Below, piece after piece: positions 25,861-34,982 of a stretch of DNA of 64,000 nucleotides (the first letter of the stretch is position 1; each line of letters starts with the position of its first letter). This stretch comes from Vibrio sp. UBA2441 (GTDB taxonomy: Bacteria > Pseudomonadota > Gammaproteobacteria > Enterobacterales > Vibrionaceae): contig DDQN01000036.1 of the NCBI GenBank assembly GCA_002342685.1, positions 16,388 through 80,387 on the forward strand, read 5' to 3'. A model generated the notes under the pieces. It made no database searches. It saw only the letters and a list, made by a program, of their open reading frames with translations, and had not been told where the DNA came from. The position numbers were made by a program, and so were the translations under genes.

Positions 25861-27346
25861 CAGAAAAGGCTCTAAATTTGATAAAAGGGTTAAGCAGATT
25901 ACAGAGAAATTTGCCCCTGTAATACCACGCTCTTTGGTTTCTCGTACACTATGGCTGACATTGTTATCTGTGATTATTGCACAGCTGATTGCCACCACAA
26001 TCTGGTATACCCAGTCAAAATACAGAGAGCTGGAAGGACTAAAATCAACCTCTATAAGTATGGCGAATAACTTTGCATCTACGGCTAATTTTTTTCAGTC
26101 ACTTCCACAAGAGTACCGTCATATCGTACTGGACCAATTACGTAATATGGGGGGAACTCGATTTTTTGTATCGTTTAATGAAGAAGAGATAAATATCGAT
26201 GCGCTACCTAGTAATGAGATGAAAAAAACCGCCATTGATGTGTTCCAATCTATATTAGAGCAGAAGTTGCCTTACCAAAATCATATTAAAGTTCAATTTT
26301 CTGGCCCAGAAAATTTACATGTTTTGACTAACGATACTTTGTTGAGTGATTTACCGAAATCATGGGCACATTATACGCTGAGCTTAGAGCCATTGAACCC
26401 ACCAATTTTGGTGGTTCAGATAGAGATGGCTAAAAATGAATGGCTTTATATCGCTGCATTACTACCAACACCGTATGTTTTGTTAGAAGACGAGGTTATA
26501 TCCAATCAGCAAGCGTTTTTTATTTTGTTTATCACAGCGTTGTTGATGACACTGACGTATTTCATGATACGTCTTCAGGTCAAGCCTCTTAAACGCTTAG
26601 CTCAGGCCGCGAATGCTCTGAGTATGGACATTGATCAACCGCCGTTAAAAGAAGAAGGTGCATCAGAGCTAGTCACAGCGACTCGTGCTTTTAATCGTAT
26701 GCAAATGCGATTAGGGCGTCATATTGAAGATAGAGAACGGCTATTTAGTGCTATTTCACATGACCTAAAAACACCGATTACTCGGCTGCGTATAAGGTCG
26801 GAGCTCATAGAAGACGATCAACGCGGGATAAAGTTTAACAAGGATCTGGATGAGTTAGAGTTGATGGTTAAAGGTGCGCTACAGACCGTAAAAGATACTG
26901 ATATTCACGAAAATCTCGAAGAGATAGATTTGGTTGAAATGCTTGAAGGAATCGCCGAGCACCACAACAGTCAGGCACGGAGAGTGCAGATCGATAGTGT
27001 GAAATCATTGCCATTTTTATGCAAACCCCTAGCTCTGAAACGATGTTTATCGAACATCGTCAATAATGGGGTTAAATATGGTAAACAAGTGACAGTCATA
27101 GCACGCAATACGGGTGAAACAATGGAAATTATCGTGAGCGATATCGGGCCGGGGATCCCAGAGAAACTCATGGAGGAAGTGTTCAAACCGTATTACCGCC
27201 TTGCGACGGACGATGAAGGACATGGTTTAGGCATGGGCATAGCGAGAAGCATTACCCACGCCCATGGTGGTGAGCTCACAATTAGTAATCAAGAAAAGGG
27301 CGGCTTAGAAGTTAACGTAAGCCTTCCAATAGCATTAACACGCTGA
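25850..27346 (+). CDS. Membrane sensor histidine kinase
   Basis: 498 aa partner of the preceding response regulator. The first membrane segment (about 33-53) and second (about 221-243) flank a periplasmic domain of about 165 residues. Then come a HAMP linker, a HisKA domain with phospho-acceptor H304 in AISHDLKTPITRLR, and a HATPase domain with N-box IVNNGVKYG, DIGPGIP and GHGLGMGIARSI. This is the EnvZ-like layout. The overlap with the regulator implies coupled translation. The downstream substrate-binding protein could present a sugar to the periplasmic domain, but that is an inference from gene order. Confidence 0.9.
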   Translation: MNTNRKGSKFDKRVKQITEKFAPVIPRSLVSRTLWLTLLSVIIAQLIATTIWYTQSKYRELEGLKSTSISMANNFASTANFFQSLPQEYRHIVLDQLRNMGGTRFFVSFNEEEINIDALPSNEMKKTAIDVFQSILEQKLPYQNHIKVQFSGPENLHVLTNDTLLSDLPKSWAHYTLSLEPLNPPILVVQIEMAKNEWLYIAALLPTPYVLLEDEVISNQQAFFILFITALLMTLTYFMIRLQVKPLKRLAQAANALSMDIDQPPLKEEGASELVTATRAFNRMQMRLGRHIEDRERLFSAISHDLKTPITRLRIRSELIEDDQRGIKFNKDLDELELMVKGALQTVKDTDIHENLEEIDLVEMLEGIAEHHNSQARRVQIDSVKSLPFLCKPLALKRCLSNIVNNGVKYGKQVTVIARNTGETMEIIVSDIGPGIPEKLMEEVFKPYYRLATDDEGHGLGMGIARSITHAHGGELTISNQEKGGLEVNVSLPIALTR

Positions 27347-27386
27347 ACCAAACAGAAATAAAGGTAAGGCACAGAGGATACATGAC

Positions 27387-28631
27387 ATGTTTAAAAAGTT
27401 TTTACCGCTGACAGGAGTTCTTTTAGCCGCAAATCTAGCCAGTGCTAGTGAACTAGAAGTGCTTCATTGGTGGACTTCAGGAGGGGAAGCTCGATCTGCT
27501 GAATTGCTTAAAGACATGATGGAACATAAAGGGCATAGCTGGAAAGATTTTGCCGTGGCTGGTGGCGGTGGTGAAAGTGCCATGATGGTACTAAAGGCCA
27601 GAGCGGTTTCTGGAAACCCACCTACGGCAGCGCAGATCAAGGGACACGATATTCAAGAATGGGCTCAGTTAGGTTTCCTAACCAGTATTGAGGCCGTAGC
27701 AACGCCTGAGCATTGGGATTCAGTTTTGCCAGAAATGATTTCGGACATCATGAAATATCGTGGTAATTACGTTTCAGTTCCCGCGAATTTACATCGCGTG
27801 AACTGGCTGTGGGCGAACACTAAAATATTTGAAAAAGTCGGTGTTTCAGTCCCGAAAACCTTAAACGAGTTTTTTGTAGCTGCTGATGCGATAAAAGCGG
27901 CAGGTTATATTCCCTTGGCGCACGGAGGGCAACCTTGGCAAGATGCAACCTTATTTGAGGCAATTGCGCTTGCCGTATTAGGTGCAGATGACTACCGTAA
28001 GGCTTTTGTTGATTTGGATATGGAAACACTGTCCAGCAAAAAGATGATTGAGGTATTTACTCGTTTCAAGAAGTTAAAAGACTATATAGATGACGATTCA
28101 CCGGGCAGAGTTTGGAACGATGCAACAAAAATGGTCATCAATGGTGGTGCGGCAATGCAAATCATGGGTGATTGGGCAAAAGGGGAGTTTACCGCCGCAG
28201 GTAAAGTCCAGGGTGAAGATTACCTTTGTGTATCAGCGCCGGGTACTGCCGGAAAATTTAGTTACAACATTGATAGTTTTGTTTTCTTCAAGTCCTATAA
28301 GGCGTCGAAACGCAAGGGAAAAGAAGAATTAGCCAGAACGATTATGTCCAAACCATTTCAAGAAGCGTTTAACTATACGAAGGGGTCATTACCCGCGAGA
28401 AGTGATATTTCGTTAGATCGTTTCGACCAATGTTCAAAGGACGCAATGGCGGTGTTTAAACAGGCTGAAGGGAGCCAGAACTTACTGCCAAGCCTGTCTG
28501 CGGAAATGTCTACCACCAGCTTCGTCAGAGACGCTATTTTTGGTGTGGTGACGGATTTCTTCAATAACGAAGCATCAGCCCCTGAAATGGCGGTGAAGCG
28601 TTTATCTCGTGCGGTTAAAGCGGCCATGTAG
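27387..28631 (+). CDS. Sugar ABC-type periplasmic substrate-binding protein (orphan)
   Basis: 414 aa, family 1 extracellular solute-binding protein. A Sec signal peptide (MFKKFLPLTGVLLAANLASA) precedes the mature SELEVLHWWTSGGEA, a start seen in glucose/mannose-binding proteins of the GtsA type. Other family stretches are PANLHRVNWLWANTKIF and NGGAAMQIMGDWAKGEF. There is no lipobox cysteine, so it should be free in the periplasm. It follows the kinase by 40 bases and is followed by a terminator. No ABC permease or ATPase genes for it lie in the window, which suggests a sensing role or a partner transporter elsewhere. Confidence 0.88.
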   Translation: MFKKFLPLTGVLLAANLASASELEVLHWWTSGGEARSAELLKDMMEHKGHSWKDFAVAGGGGESAMMVLKARAVSGNPPTAAQIKGHDIQEWAQLGFLTSIEAVATPEHWDSVLPEMISDIMKYRGNYVSVPANLHRVNWLWANTKIFEKVGVSVPKTLNEFFVAADAIKAAGYIPLAHGGQPWQDATLFEAIALAVLGADDYRKAFVDLDMETLSSKKMIEVFTRFKKLKDYIDDDSPGRVWNDATKMVINGGAAMQIMGDWAKGEFTAAGKVQGEDYLCVSAPGTAGKFSYNIDSFVFFKSYKASKRKGKEELARTIMSKPFQEAFNYTKGSLPARSDISLDRFDQCSKDAMAVFKQAEGSQNLLPSLSAEMSTTSFVRDAIFGVVTDFFNNEASAPEMAVKRLSRAVKAAM

Positions 28632-28706
28632 ACATCAACCTTCCATTTAGGCTCAATAGGTTACTTGGGTATGCATAGTTCTTGTTACTCCTAATCCAGC
28701 CCTAAT

Positions 28707-28738
28707 AAAAAACGCCAGCATATGCTGGCGTTTTTTTA
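28707..28738. terminator. Bidirectional rho-independent terminator
   Basis: A perfect palindrome, AAAAAACGCCAGCA joined to TGCTGGCGTTTTTT through TA, between the convergent sugar-binding protein gene and metS. Confidence 0.9.
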
Positions 28739-28757
28739 TTAGTATACGCAATGGTGG

Positions 28758-28853
28758 TTATTGCTTATCCATCGCTCTTTTAATGCAGATTGCTGCTCCG
28801 CCCCAGGTTACACCTAGGCCGAGAACCATCATGATAATTGCACCAGTAGTCAT
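28758..28853 (-). CDS. metS: MetS family small subunit of the NSS transporter
   Basis: A 31-residue membrane peptide, MTTGAIIMMVLGLGVTWGGA and on to IKRAMDKQ, with one hydrophobic span and a basic tail. This is the layout of the tiny subunits encoded next to MetP-type methionine/alanine NSS transporters. Its ATG lies 2 bases after the transporter stop, and GGAGG overlaps the end of that gene as ribosome site, so the two are co-translated. It is well below usual gene-calling cutoffs. Confidence 0.85.
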   Translation of the reverse strand: MTTGAIIMMVLGLGVTWGGAAICIKRAMDKQ

Positions 28854-28855
28854 AA

Positions 28856-30340
28856 TTATGCCTCCGAAATTGGTTTTTGAGGTTGGCTCTTAATGTTGAT
28901 GATTACACCAGCAACAATAAGTGCTGCAATTAATCCCCAACCTAAGGTCATCAGTTCGAATTGTGCGTAACCGCCATAGCCTTCATCGATAAGATGGATG
29001 AACTTTGTGGCTACAATAATCGCAAGGATGAGTGGAGAGATAAAGCGTAGGCAAACTTCAAACCAGATCCCAATAGTAAAGTCAGATACCTTATTTACGT
29101 ATTCACGAATGTCAGACAGTTTGACTAACCATGCCATTATAACAATCTCAATCAAGCAGCTGGTCAGGATACCTACGTTGTTAATGAAGTGGTCAACAAG
29201 GTCAAGTAGCAGTAGGCCACCATTAGTAGCAAAGGCCATAGAGACAACAAGCCCGGTTCCACAAACGATAGTGGCTGCTTTCTTACGGCCCATGTTTAGT
29301 TTATCGATTATGGCTGATGTTACTGCTTCGATAATAGAAATGTGCGAGCTTAAACCGGCAACCACTAGAGCTAAGAAGAATAGTGGGCCAAGAATATATG
29401 GCGCTGGAAGTAAGTTAATTGCAGCAGGAAGTGTTACAAACGCAAGGCCAACACCCGCACTGACGACTTCAGTTAGTGGTTTACCTTGTTCTTCAGCCAT
29501 GTAGCCTAGAACAGAAAAAATCATAATACCGGCTAAGATAGAGAAACCACAGTTGATCAACACGGTCATGAACGCATTGTTTGTGATGTCTGATTTTTCT
29601 GGCAAATAGCTAGAGTAAGCTAGCATGATTGCGAAACCTAAGCTTAGGGTAAAGAAGATCTGACCATAAGCGGCAGCCCATACTTTCATGTCCCAAATCT
29701 TACTGAAGTCAGGTTCAAACAGGTAGTTGACACCGTTCAGTGCGCCCGGAAGGAAAACCATACGTGCGATAAGGAATATAACCATCAGGAATAGAATTGG
29801 CATCATGATTTTTGATGCACGTTCGATTCCTGCTTTTACACCACCAGCAATGGCGGAGTAAGTGATACCCCATGCTAAAAGCATTGCGCCAGCGATTCCC
29901 CACTGAATGCTACCTAGGTTTGTTGGAGAGTTATCACCAAGAGCCAGATATTCACTGAAGAAGAAAGCATTTGTATCTGTACCCCAAGCTTGAGTAAATG
30001 ACATACCGAAGTATGAAATAGCCCAACCTATAACAGCCACATAATATACGGCAATAACAGCAGCTACGCCTATTTGGAACCAGCCTAACCATTCAAACTT
30101 AGCATTGATTCGGCTAAGTGTTATCGGGGCTGACCCGCGATTTTTCTGTCCCATACTGAACTCTAAGATCATAAATGGGATACCAGCGGTGATCATGGCG
30201 AAAAGGTAAGGGATAAAAAAGGCGCCACCACCATTCTCATATGCCATATAAGGGAAACGCCAGATGTTTCCTAGGCCGATCGCAGATCCTACAGCAGCAA
30301 GAATAAATCCTGCACGGGATCCCCATTGTTCACGCTTCAT
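28856..30340 (-). CDS. Sodium-dependent NSS-family amino acid transporter (MetP-like)
   Basis: 494 aa inner-membrane sodium symporter of the neurotransmitter:sodium symporter (SNF) family. The N-terminal signature is clear: QWGSRAGFILAAVGSAIGLG then NIWRFPYMAYENGGGAF, containing the unwound helix-1 sodium and substrate site. About eleven to twelve hydrophobic segments follow. The small MetS gene directly downstream points to the methionine/alanine importer group. The ribosome site AAGGAG precedes the ATG. Substrate is inferred only from the MetS neighbour. Confidence 0.9.
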   Translation of the reverse strand: MKREQWGSRAGFILAAVGSAIGLGNIWRFPYMAYENGGGAFFIPYLFAMITAGIPFMILEFSMGQKNRGSAPITLSRINAKFEWLGWFQIGVAAVIAVYYVAVIGWAISYFGMSFTQAWGTDTNAFFFSEYLALGDNSPTNLGSIQWGIAGAMLLAWGITYSAIAGGVKAGIERASKIMMPILFLMVIFLIARMVFLPGALNGVNYLFEPDFSKIWDMKVWAAAYGQIFFTLSLGFAIMLAYSSYLPEKSDITNNAFMTVLINCGFSILAGIMIFSVLGYMAEEQGKPLTEVVSAGVGLAFVTLPAAINLLPAPYILGPLFFLALVVAGLSSHISIIEAVTSAIIDKLNMGRKKAATIVCGTGLVVSMAFATNGGLLLLDLVDHFINNVGILTSCLIEIVIMAWLVKLSDIREYVNKVSDFTIGIWFEVCLRFISPLILAIIVATKFIHLIDEGYGGYAQFELMTLGWGLIAALIVAGVIINIKSQPQKPISEA

Positions 30341-31025
30341 AGTTACTCCTTACAACTTGTCTCTGAGATATGAACGATTACTTTGAACTGGTTGGTACAT
30401 GTAAAATTTAGTTAACATTTGCATCAAAATTAAACGCTCTAAAAAGGCCAAACCTTCAGTTCGATCAATCTCTCAACTATGTTTTTTTAGGTAATAGTAC
30501 TGTTGTTCAAGGTAAATCTCAGAGTAATGTTCTTAATATTGCGATGTGTGTCTGCGAAAACTGAAATATTCAGCTACGCGATAGAGGCAGATTACATTTT
30601 TAAATCTAGTAAAGCAACAGAAAGTCACTGTTTATAAAATGATAACCAAAGGTGATTTTAATGTTAAAAATACGCACTAAATAGATTATTGATTCAAGTT
30701 TAATCTCTGGGTTGGCCTATTTCACTTTAGTGGGCAAGTAACTTGGTTTAATCATCTACTGCATTTTCTAGAGTGTATGACTGAAAAATAAGCAAAAATC
30801 CTAATTTTATGGTGCGGTTGGCGTAAATGCTCTATAAGTAAAGTGAATTTGATTTATTCAGATAATATTGTTGAGTGTTGTTATCAATTTGAGTGATTTC
30901 TAATGTAAGCAATTTTTGCGTAAGCTTAATCTGTGATTGTTGCTGCATATTTAGTTTCTACATGCATCTGCAGCTTGAGTGTTTGAATGATATTTGTTAT
31001 TTATTTGTTAATAACAGGAAGGGCT
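30341..31025. other. Long AT-rich intergenic region
   Basis: About 685 bases between the divergent NSS transporter and the small YnhF-like gene. Reading frames here are short and have no convincing ribosome sites. I see no tRNA, strong hairpin or repeat. It should contain the transporter promoter and the promoter of the YnhF-like gene. Confidence 0.5.
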
Positions 31026-31115
31026 ATGGAATACGATCTAAAGTTTGCGTTATCTATTGTTGTGGCAGCATTTTTTGTCATTATCGCTTCAGGTGTTATT
31101 GCGGTTGCTAACTAG
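31026..31115 (+). CDS. YnhF-like small membrane protein (29 aa)
   Basis: A 29-residue peptide beginning MEYDLKFALSIVVAAFFVII and ending GVIAVAN. Length and layout match E. coli YnhF (also 29 aa, with the same DLKF start and one hydrophobic span). An AGGAAGGGCT ribosome site lies just before the ATG. Function of the family is unknown; it would sit in the inner membrane. It lies 69 bases upstream of the patatin-like gene and may be cotranscribed with it. Confidence 0.65.
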   Translation: MEYDLKFALSIVVAAFFVIIASGVIAVAN

Positions 31116-31184
31116 TATTTAACATTTCGGCTATTTTGGAAACAGAATGCCGAGCTGTTTAGACGGTAGCTAGGGTAGGGAAAG

Positions 31185-32324
31185 ATGTCCAACCAGGGCG
31201 TTATTAGTGGTACCCAGTCCACCATTGATTATAGTAATTATGCTAAGTACATAGAAGGTTCCACTGCTTTGGTTGCTCAAGGCGGTGGGCAGTGTGGTAT
31301 TTTTACTTCAGGCGTACTTGACGCATTTATTCGGTCAAACTTTGATCCCTTCGATTCATTTTATGGGACGTCTGCTGGCGCTCTGAACATTTGTGCCTAT
31401 CTTTGTCGCCAAGTCGGCCTTGGTAAATCATTTCTTGTCGAGTTAACGACAGACCCTCGGTTTTTTCACCTGTTCAGCTACATTCGCCAGAAGCAGAATA
31501 TGAATATTGATTGGGCGTTGGATAGTATTAGTCGCTATCCATACAAACTAGATATGGATTTAGGACGAAGAATTCTTAGAAATCGTGGCGCATACGCATC
31601 TGTAACGGAGGTTACTCATATTCGAGATGAGTATCTGCCGCTGATGAGTGAAGCGTGGTATGACATAATGAGAGCAACTTGTGCCATTCCCGGTTTATAT
31701 TCTGGGGAAGTACAAATTGGATCCAAGTCTTACGTTGATGGCGGTGTAACCGCAGCTATTCCCGTTCAGGAAGCGTGGCGGCAGGGCAGCCGGAATATCA
31801 TCATTATCCGGACGGAGATGGCAGAGAGGCCAGAGGATGGTATTAACAACCAAACTTCTGTGGAGTGGTATAGAGAACCTATTGCTTTAATGCAAGATCA
31901 CTGGACTCAAACCGTTAGCAAATGGAAAGTTGATTGGAGCGGCTTTTGGCAAGACCAGATAGACAAGTCTAGAGAGAAAAAAATTAATCATAGGCATCTT
32001 GATCTTCTCAATGGGGGACGATGGTTATTTGGCGCTGACGATGTCTATCGACTAAGCCATTTATTAGGTGACAAATTCGATTCCGGTCTCGCGGATTATC
32101 TTATGGTTCATTACCAAACCTACTCGCTAACGCAAGATTTTTTGTGTAATCCACCTGATGACTGTTTTGTGGTACAAATTTGCCCCTCTGAACCACTTAA
32201 GTCCTCTGCCTTGTTGAGTAAGAAAGAAGACCTTCTCTATGATTATCAACTCGGCTTGGATGCTGGTTTTCGATTCATTAAACACTTCTCTAAAACTCGG
32301 GCGATGAAAAATCGTGAAAGTTAG
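31185..32324 (+). CDS. Patatin-like phospholipase family protein
   Basis: 379 aa putative lipid acyl hydrolase related to E. coli YjjU. The patatin catalytic set is intact: an oxyanion loop AQGGGQCGIFTSG near residue 31, nucleophile S63 in FYGTSAGALN, and D185 in YVDGGVTAAIPV. No signal peptide is seen, so it is probably cytoplasmic or membrane-associated. The start ATG gives MSNQGVISG. Natural substrate is unknown. Confidence 0.9.
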   Translation: MSNQGVISGTQSTIDYSNYAKYIEGSTALVAQGGGQCGIFTSGVLDAFIRSNFDPFDSFYGTSAGALNICAYLCRQVGLGKSFLVELTTDPRFFHLFSYIRQKQNMNIDWALDSISRYPYKLDMDLGRRILRNRGAYASVTEVTHIRDEYLPLMSEAWYDIMRATCAIPGLYSGEVQIGSKSYVDGGVTAAIPVQEAWRQGSRNIIIIRTEMAERPEDGINNQTSVEWYREPIALMQDHWTQTVSKWKVDWSGFWQDQIDKSREKKINHRHLDLLNGGRWLFGADDVYRLSHLLGDKFDSGLADYLMVHYQTYSLTQDFLCNPPDDCFVVQICPSEPLKSSALLSKKEDLLYDYQLGLDAGFRFIKHFSKTRAMKNRES

Positions 32325-32606
32325 CTTTGGATCAACTCTATTTCAAACACCTAGTTCTTTGACGGTGATTTGGTATCTTCCTTCCACAGAATGTTTTACT
32401 ATCTGAACTTGACTGACGTAGATTATTTTCGATAAAAAAAAACTTTTTAAGATTTACCATTACCAACCATTTATTGAGCGTTTCTCGTCCTTTTTTGAAC
32501 AAATTTGGATTTGTGCGTGATACCGATCACGGCGATTTACCAAGTGACTTCACAATTAGTTCGCAAAGTAAAAAAATTAGTCCAATACCGTCATTTGGAG
32601 TTTAAA

Positions 32607-33818
32607 ATGTACATGGCTCAACCAGGCCACATTGATCATATCAAGCAGGTCAATGCTGGTCGTGTGTATAAATTAATTGATTTAAACGGGCCAATCTCTC
32701 GAATTGATCTCTCAAAAGTCAGTGAGTTAGCACCTGCAAGTATCACCAAAATTACGCGTGAGCTTATTGATGCACATCTTATTCATGAAACTACTGTTCA
32801 GGAAGCGATTAGTCGTGGAAGACCAGCTATTGGCTTACAGACTGATAACGAAGGCTGGCAGTTTTTATCCGCTCGATTAGGCCGTGGATATCTCGTTATT
32901 GCACTACATGAGCACGGTGGCTCAGTATTGATTGATACTAAAATTGATATCCACGAAATCGAACAAGATGATGTTCTTGCTAGATTGTTACATGAAATAG
33001 AAGAGTTTTTTGAAACTTATGCTGATCAGCTAGATCGCGTTACTAGTATCGCTGTAACCTTACCTGGACTAGTTAATTCGGAGCAAGGCATCGTTTTACA
33101 AATGCCTCATTATAACGTTAAAAACTTACCCCTAGGCCCTGAGATTTATGCAGCAACTGGTCTTCCAGTGTTTATTGCTAATGATACTCATGCATGGGCT
33201 TTAGCCGAAAAGCTTTTTGGTAATGCAAAAGAAAATGACAGCTCTGTTTTGATTTCTATTCACCATGGTGTTGGGGCCGGCATTGTACTTGATGGGAGAG
33301 TTTTACAAGGGCGACACGGTAATATTGGTGAGTTAGGACACATACAGATAGATCCTCAAGGAAAACGCTGCCACTGTGGGAATCGGGGCTGTTTAGAAAC
33401 GTTAGCCAGCTCAAAAGCGATACGAGAAGAAGTCTCCAGACGAATAGAGCTCGGAGAAGAGACATCTATTGATCCATCGTCAATTTCTATAGAAAATATT
33501 TGTTCTGCTGCTGCTGGTGACCCGCTTGCTGTTGAAGTAATCGAAAACCTTGGTCGTTATTTAGGAGCTGCGATAGCGATTGTGGTCAATCTATTCAATC
33601 CAGAAAAAATTCTAATTGGTGGTGTCATTAACCGAGCAAAGTCTGTGTTATACCCAGCTATTGAAGCTTGTGTAAAGCAGCAGTGCATACCCGTTTATCA
33701 CCAAAATTTAGAGATTGTTGAAAGTCGTTTTTATAAGCAAGCAACTATGCCTGGTGCAGCGTTGATTAAACAAGCGATGTACGATGGTCAATTGTTGATG
33801 AAGGTCGTTGAAGGGTAG
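32607..33818 (+). CDS. mlc: ROK-family transcriptional repressor Mlc
   Basis: Glucose-responsive repressor, about 403 aa. In E. coli, Mlc represses ptsG and other PTS genes and is sequestered by dephosphorylated PtsG. The N-terminal winged helix (VYKLIDLNGPISRIDLS, SITKITREL) is followed by the ROK domain, with the zinc-site segment CHCGNRGCLE near residue 259 and ending MYDGQLLMKVVEG. I place the start at the ATG for MYMAQPGHIDHIKQ after TGGAG; the open frame extends to 32505, but those residues have no counterpart in the family. Its likely target ptsG is in the same window. Confidence 0.92.
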   Translation: MYMAQPGHIDHIKQVNAGRVYKLIDLNGPISRIDLSKVSELAPASITKITRELIDAHLIHETTVQEAISRGRPAIGLQTDNEGWQFLSARLGRGYLVIALHEHGGSVLIDTKIDIHEIEQDDVLARLLHEIEEFFETYADQLDRVTSIAVTLPGLVNSEQGIVLQMPHYNVKNLPLGPEIYAATGLPVFIANDTHAWALAEKLFGNAKENDSSVLISIHHGVGAGIVLDGRVLQGRHGNIGELGHIQIDPQGKRCHCGNRGCLETLASSKAIREEVSRRIELGEETSIDPSSISIENICSAAAGDPLAVEVIENLGRYLGAAIAIVVNLFNPEKILIGGVINRAKSVLYPAIEACVKQQCIPVYHQNLEIVESRFYKQATMPGAALIKQAMYDGQLLMKVVEG

Positions 33819-33998
33819 GTTGCGCCATTCAAATGCTTGTGCTTTGAACGAAATTTAATCTGCAAAACTTAACACCTCTTAGATATTGAGCGATAATAGT
33901 AATTACAATGCTGGGTAGCGTAATTACTATTTATAGATTGCTAATTTTATCTATTTGTTTTTAAATCCTAACTAATTGAAAAACCATCGAGAAGCCGT

Positions 33999-34943
33999 AT
34001 GTCTGGAGTATTAAGTAGCGTTGATCAAAGAACCAACCTTGTTGGCGAAAACCGTTTAGAGTTGCTTTTATTTAAGTTGAGTAACCGACAATTATTTGCA
34101 ATTAACGTATTCAAGGTTAAAGAAGTTCTCAAAATGCCAATGCTGACAAAGATGCCGGGTTCGCATCACAATGTTATCGGTGTGGCGTCGCTGAGAGGTG
34201 AATCTGTTCCGGTTATTGATTTGCGAGCAGCGATAGGTTTTAGACCGATGCACCCAGATGAAGAACAGAATTTAATCATCACTGAATATAATCGTAGTGT
34301 TCAGGGCTTTTTGGTTGGTCAGGTGAGAAATATTGTCAACACTGCCTGGACTGAAATTGAACCACCACCTAAAACGGCGGGTAAAGCAAATTATCTGACG
34401 GCTATTACTCAGATTGAAGACGAAGGCCGTCATCAAATCGTTGAGATTATTGATGTAGAAAAAGTACTAGCTCAAATTATTGACTATGATATTTCCATTT
34501 CAGAAGGCTTATTAGACGAAGCGCTAGCTCAGGAGATGAATGGCAGAAGTATCCTGATTGTTGACGATTCTTCGACCGCTCGTGGTCAGATTAAAGGAAC
34601 GCTGCAGCAACTCGGTATTAATATTATTGAGTGCAGCGACGGCCTTGAAGCCCTTAATTTGCTTAAAGGTTGGTGTGACGAAGGTAAAACGGTAACTGAT
34701 GAAATCATGATGATGATTACGGATGCGGAGATGCCAGAAATGGATGGCTACCGCTTAACCCATGAGGTACGTAATGACCCAAGAATGGGGGATCTGTTTA
34801 TTACGCTGAATACCTCATTAAGTGGCAGCTTTAATGATGCCATGGTTGAGAAAGTAGGCTGTAATCGCTTTATTTCTAAGTTTCAACCTGATTTATTGGT
34901 TGATGTTGCACAACAAAGAATGCGGGAAATTTTAGGAAAGTAA
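33999..34943 (+). CDS. cheV: Chemotaxis coupling protein CheV
   Basis: 314 aa. A CheW-like coupling domain (about 25-160; LFAINVFKVKEVLKMP, VIGVASLRGESVPVIDL) is fused to a CheY-like receiver (about 180-312) with ILIVDDSS, phospho-acceptor D242 in ITDAEMPEMDG and the lysine in FISKFQP. CheV links chemoreceptors to the kinase CheA and may damp signalling on phosphorylation. It is monocistronic, with its own terminator. Confidence 0.95.
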   Translation: MSGVLSSVDQRTNLVGENRLELLLFKLSNRQLFAINVFKVKEVLKMPMLTKMPGSHHNVIGVASLRGESVPVIDLRAAIGFRPMHPDEEQNLIITEYNRSVQGFLVGQVRNIVNTAWTEIEPPPKTAGKANYLTAITQIEDEGRHQIVEIIDVEKVLAQIIDYDISISEGLLDEALAQEMNGRSILIVDDSSTARGQIKGTLQQLGINIIECSDGLEALNLLKGWCDEGKTVTDEIMMMITDAEMPEMDGYRLTHEVRNDPRMGDLFITLNTSLSGSFNDAMVEKVGCNRFISKFQPDLLVDVAQQRMREILGK

Positions 34944-34951
34944 TTTGGTAG

Positions 34952-34974
34952 AGGGAGCCGAGGCTCCCTTTATT
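34952..34974 (+). terminator. Rho-independent terminator after cheV
   Basis: An 8-bp stem, AGGGAGCC and GGCTCCCT, with a GA loop followed by TTTATT, between convergent cheV and dnaE2. Confidence 0.75.
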
Positions 34975-34982
34975 ACATGTGC

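Noticed and set aside
30893..31111. 72-codon plus-strand frame covering the YnhF-like gene
   Set aside because: It is Cys/Tyr-rich with no ribosome site and no family; the overlapping 29-codon gene has both a ribosome site and a known relative.
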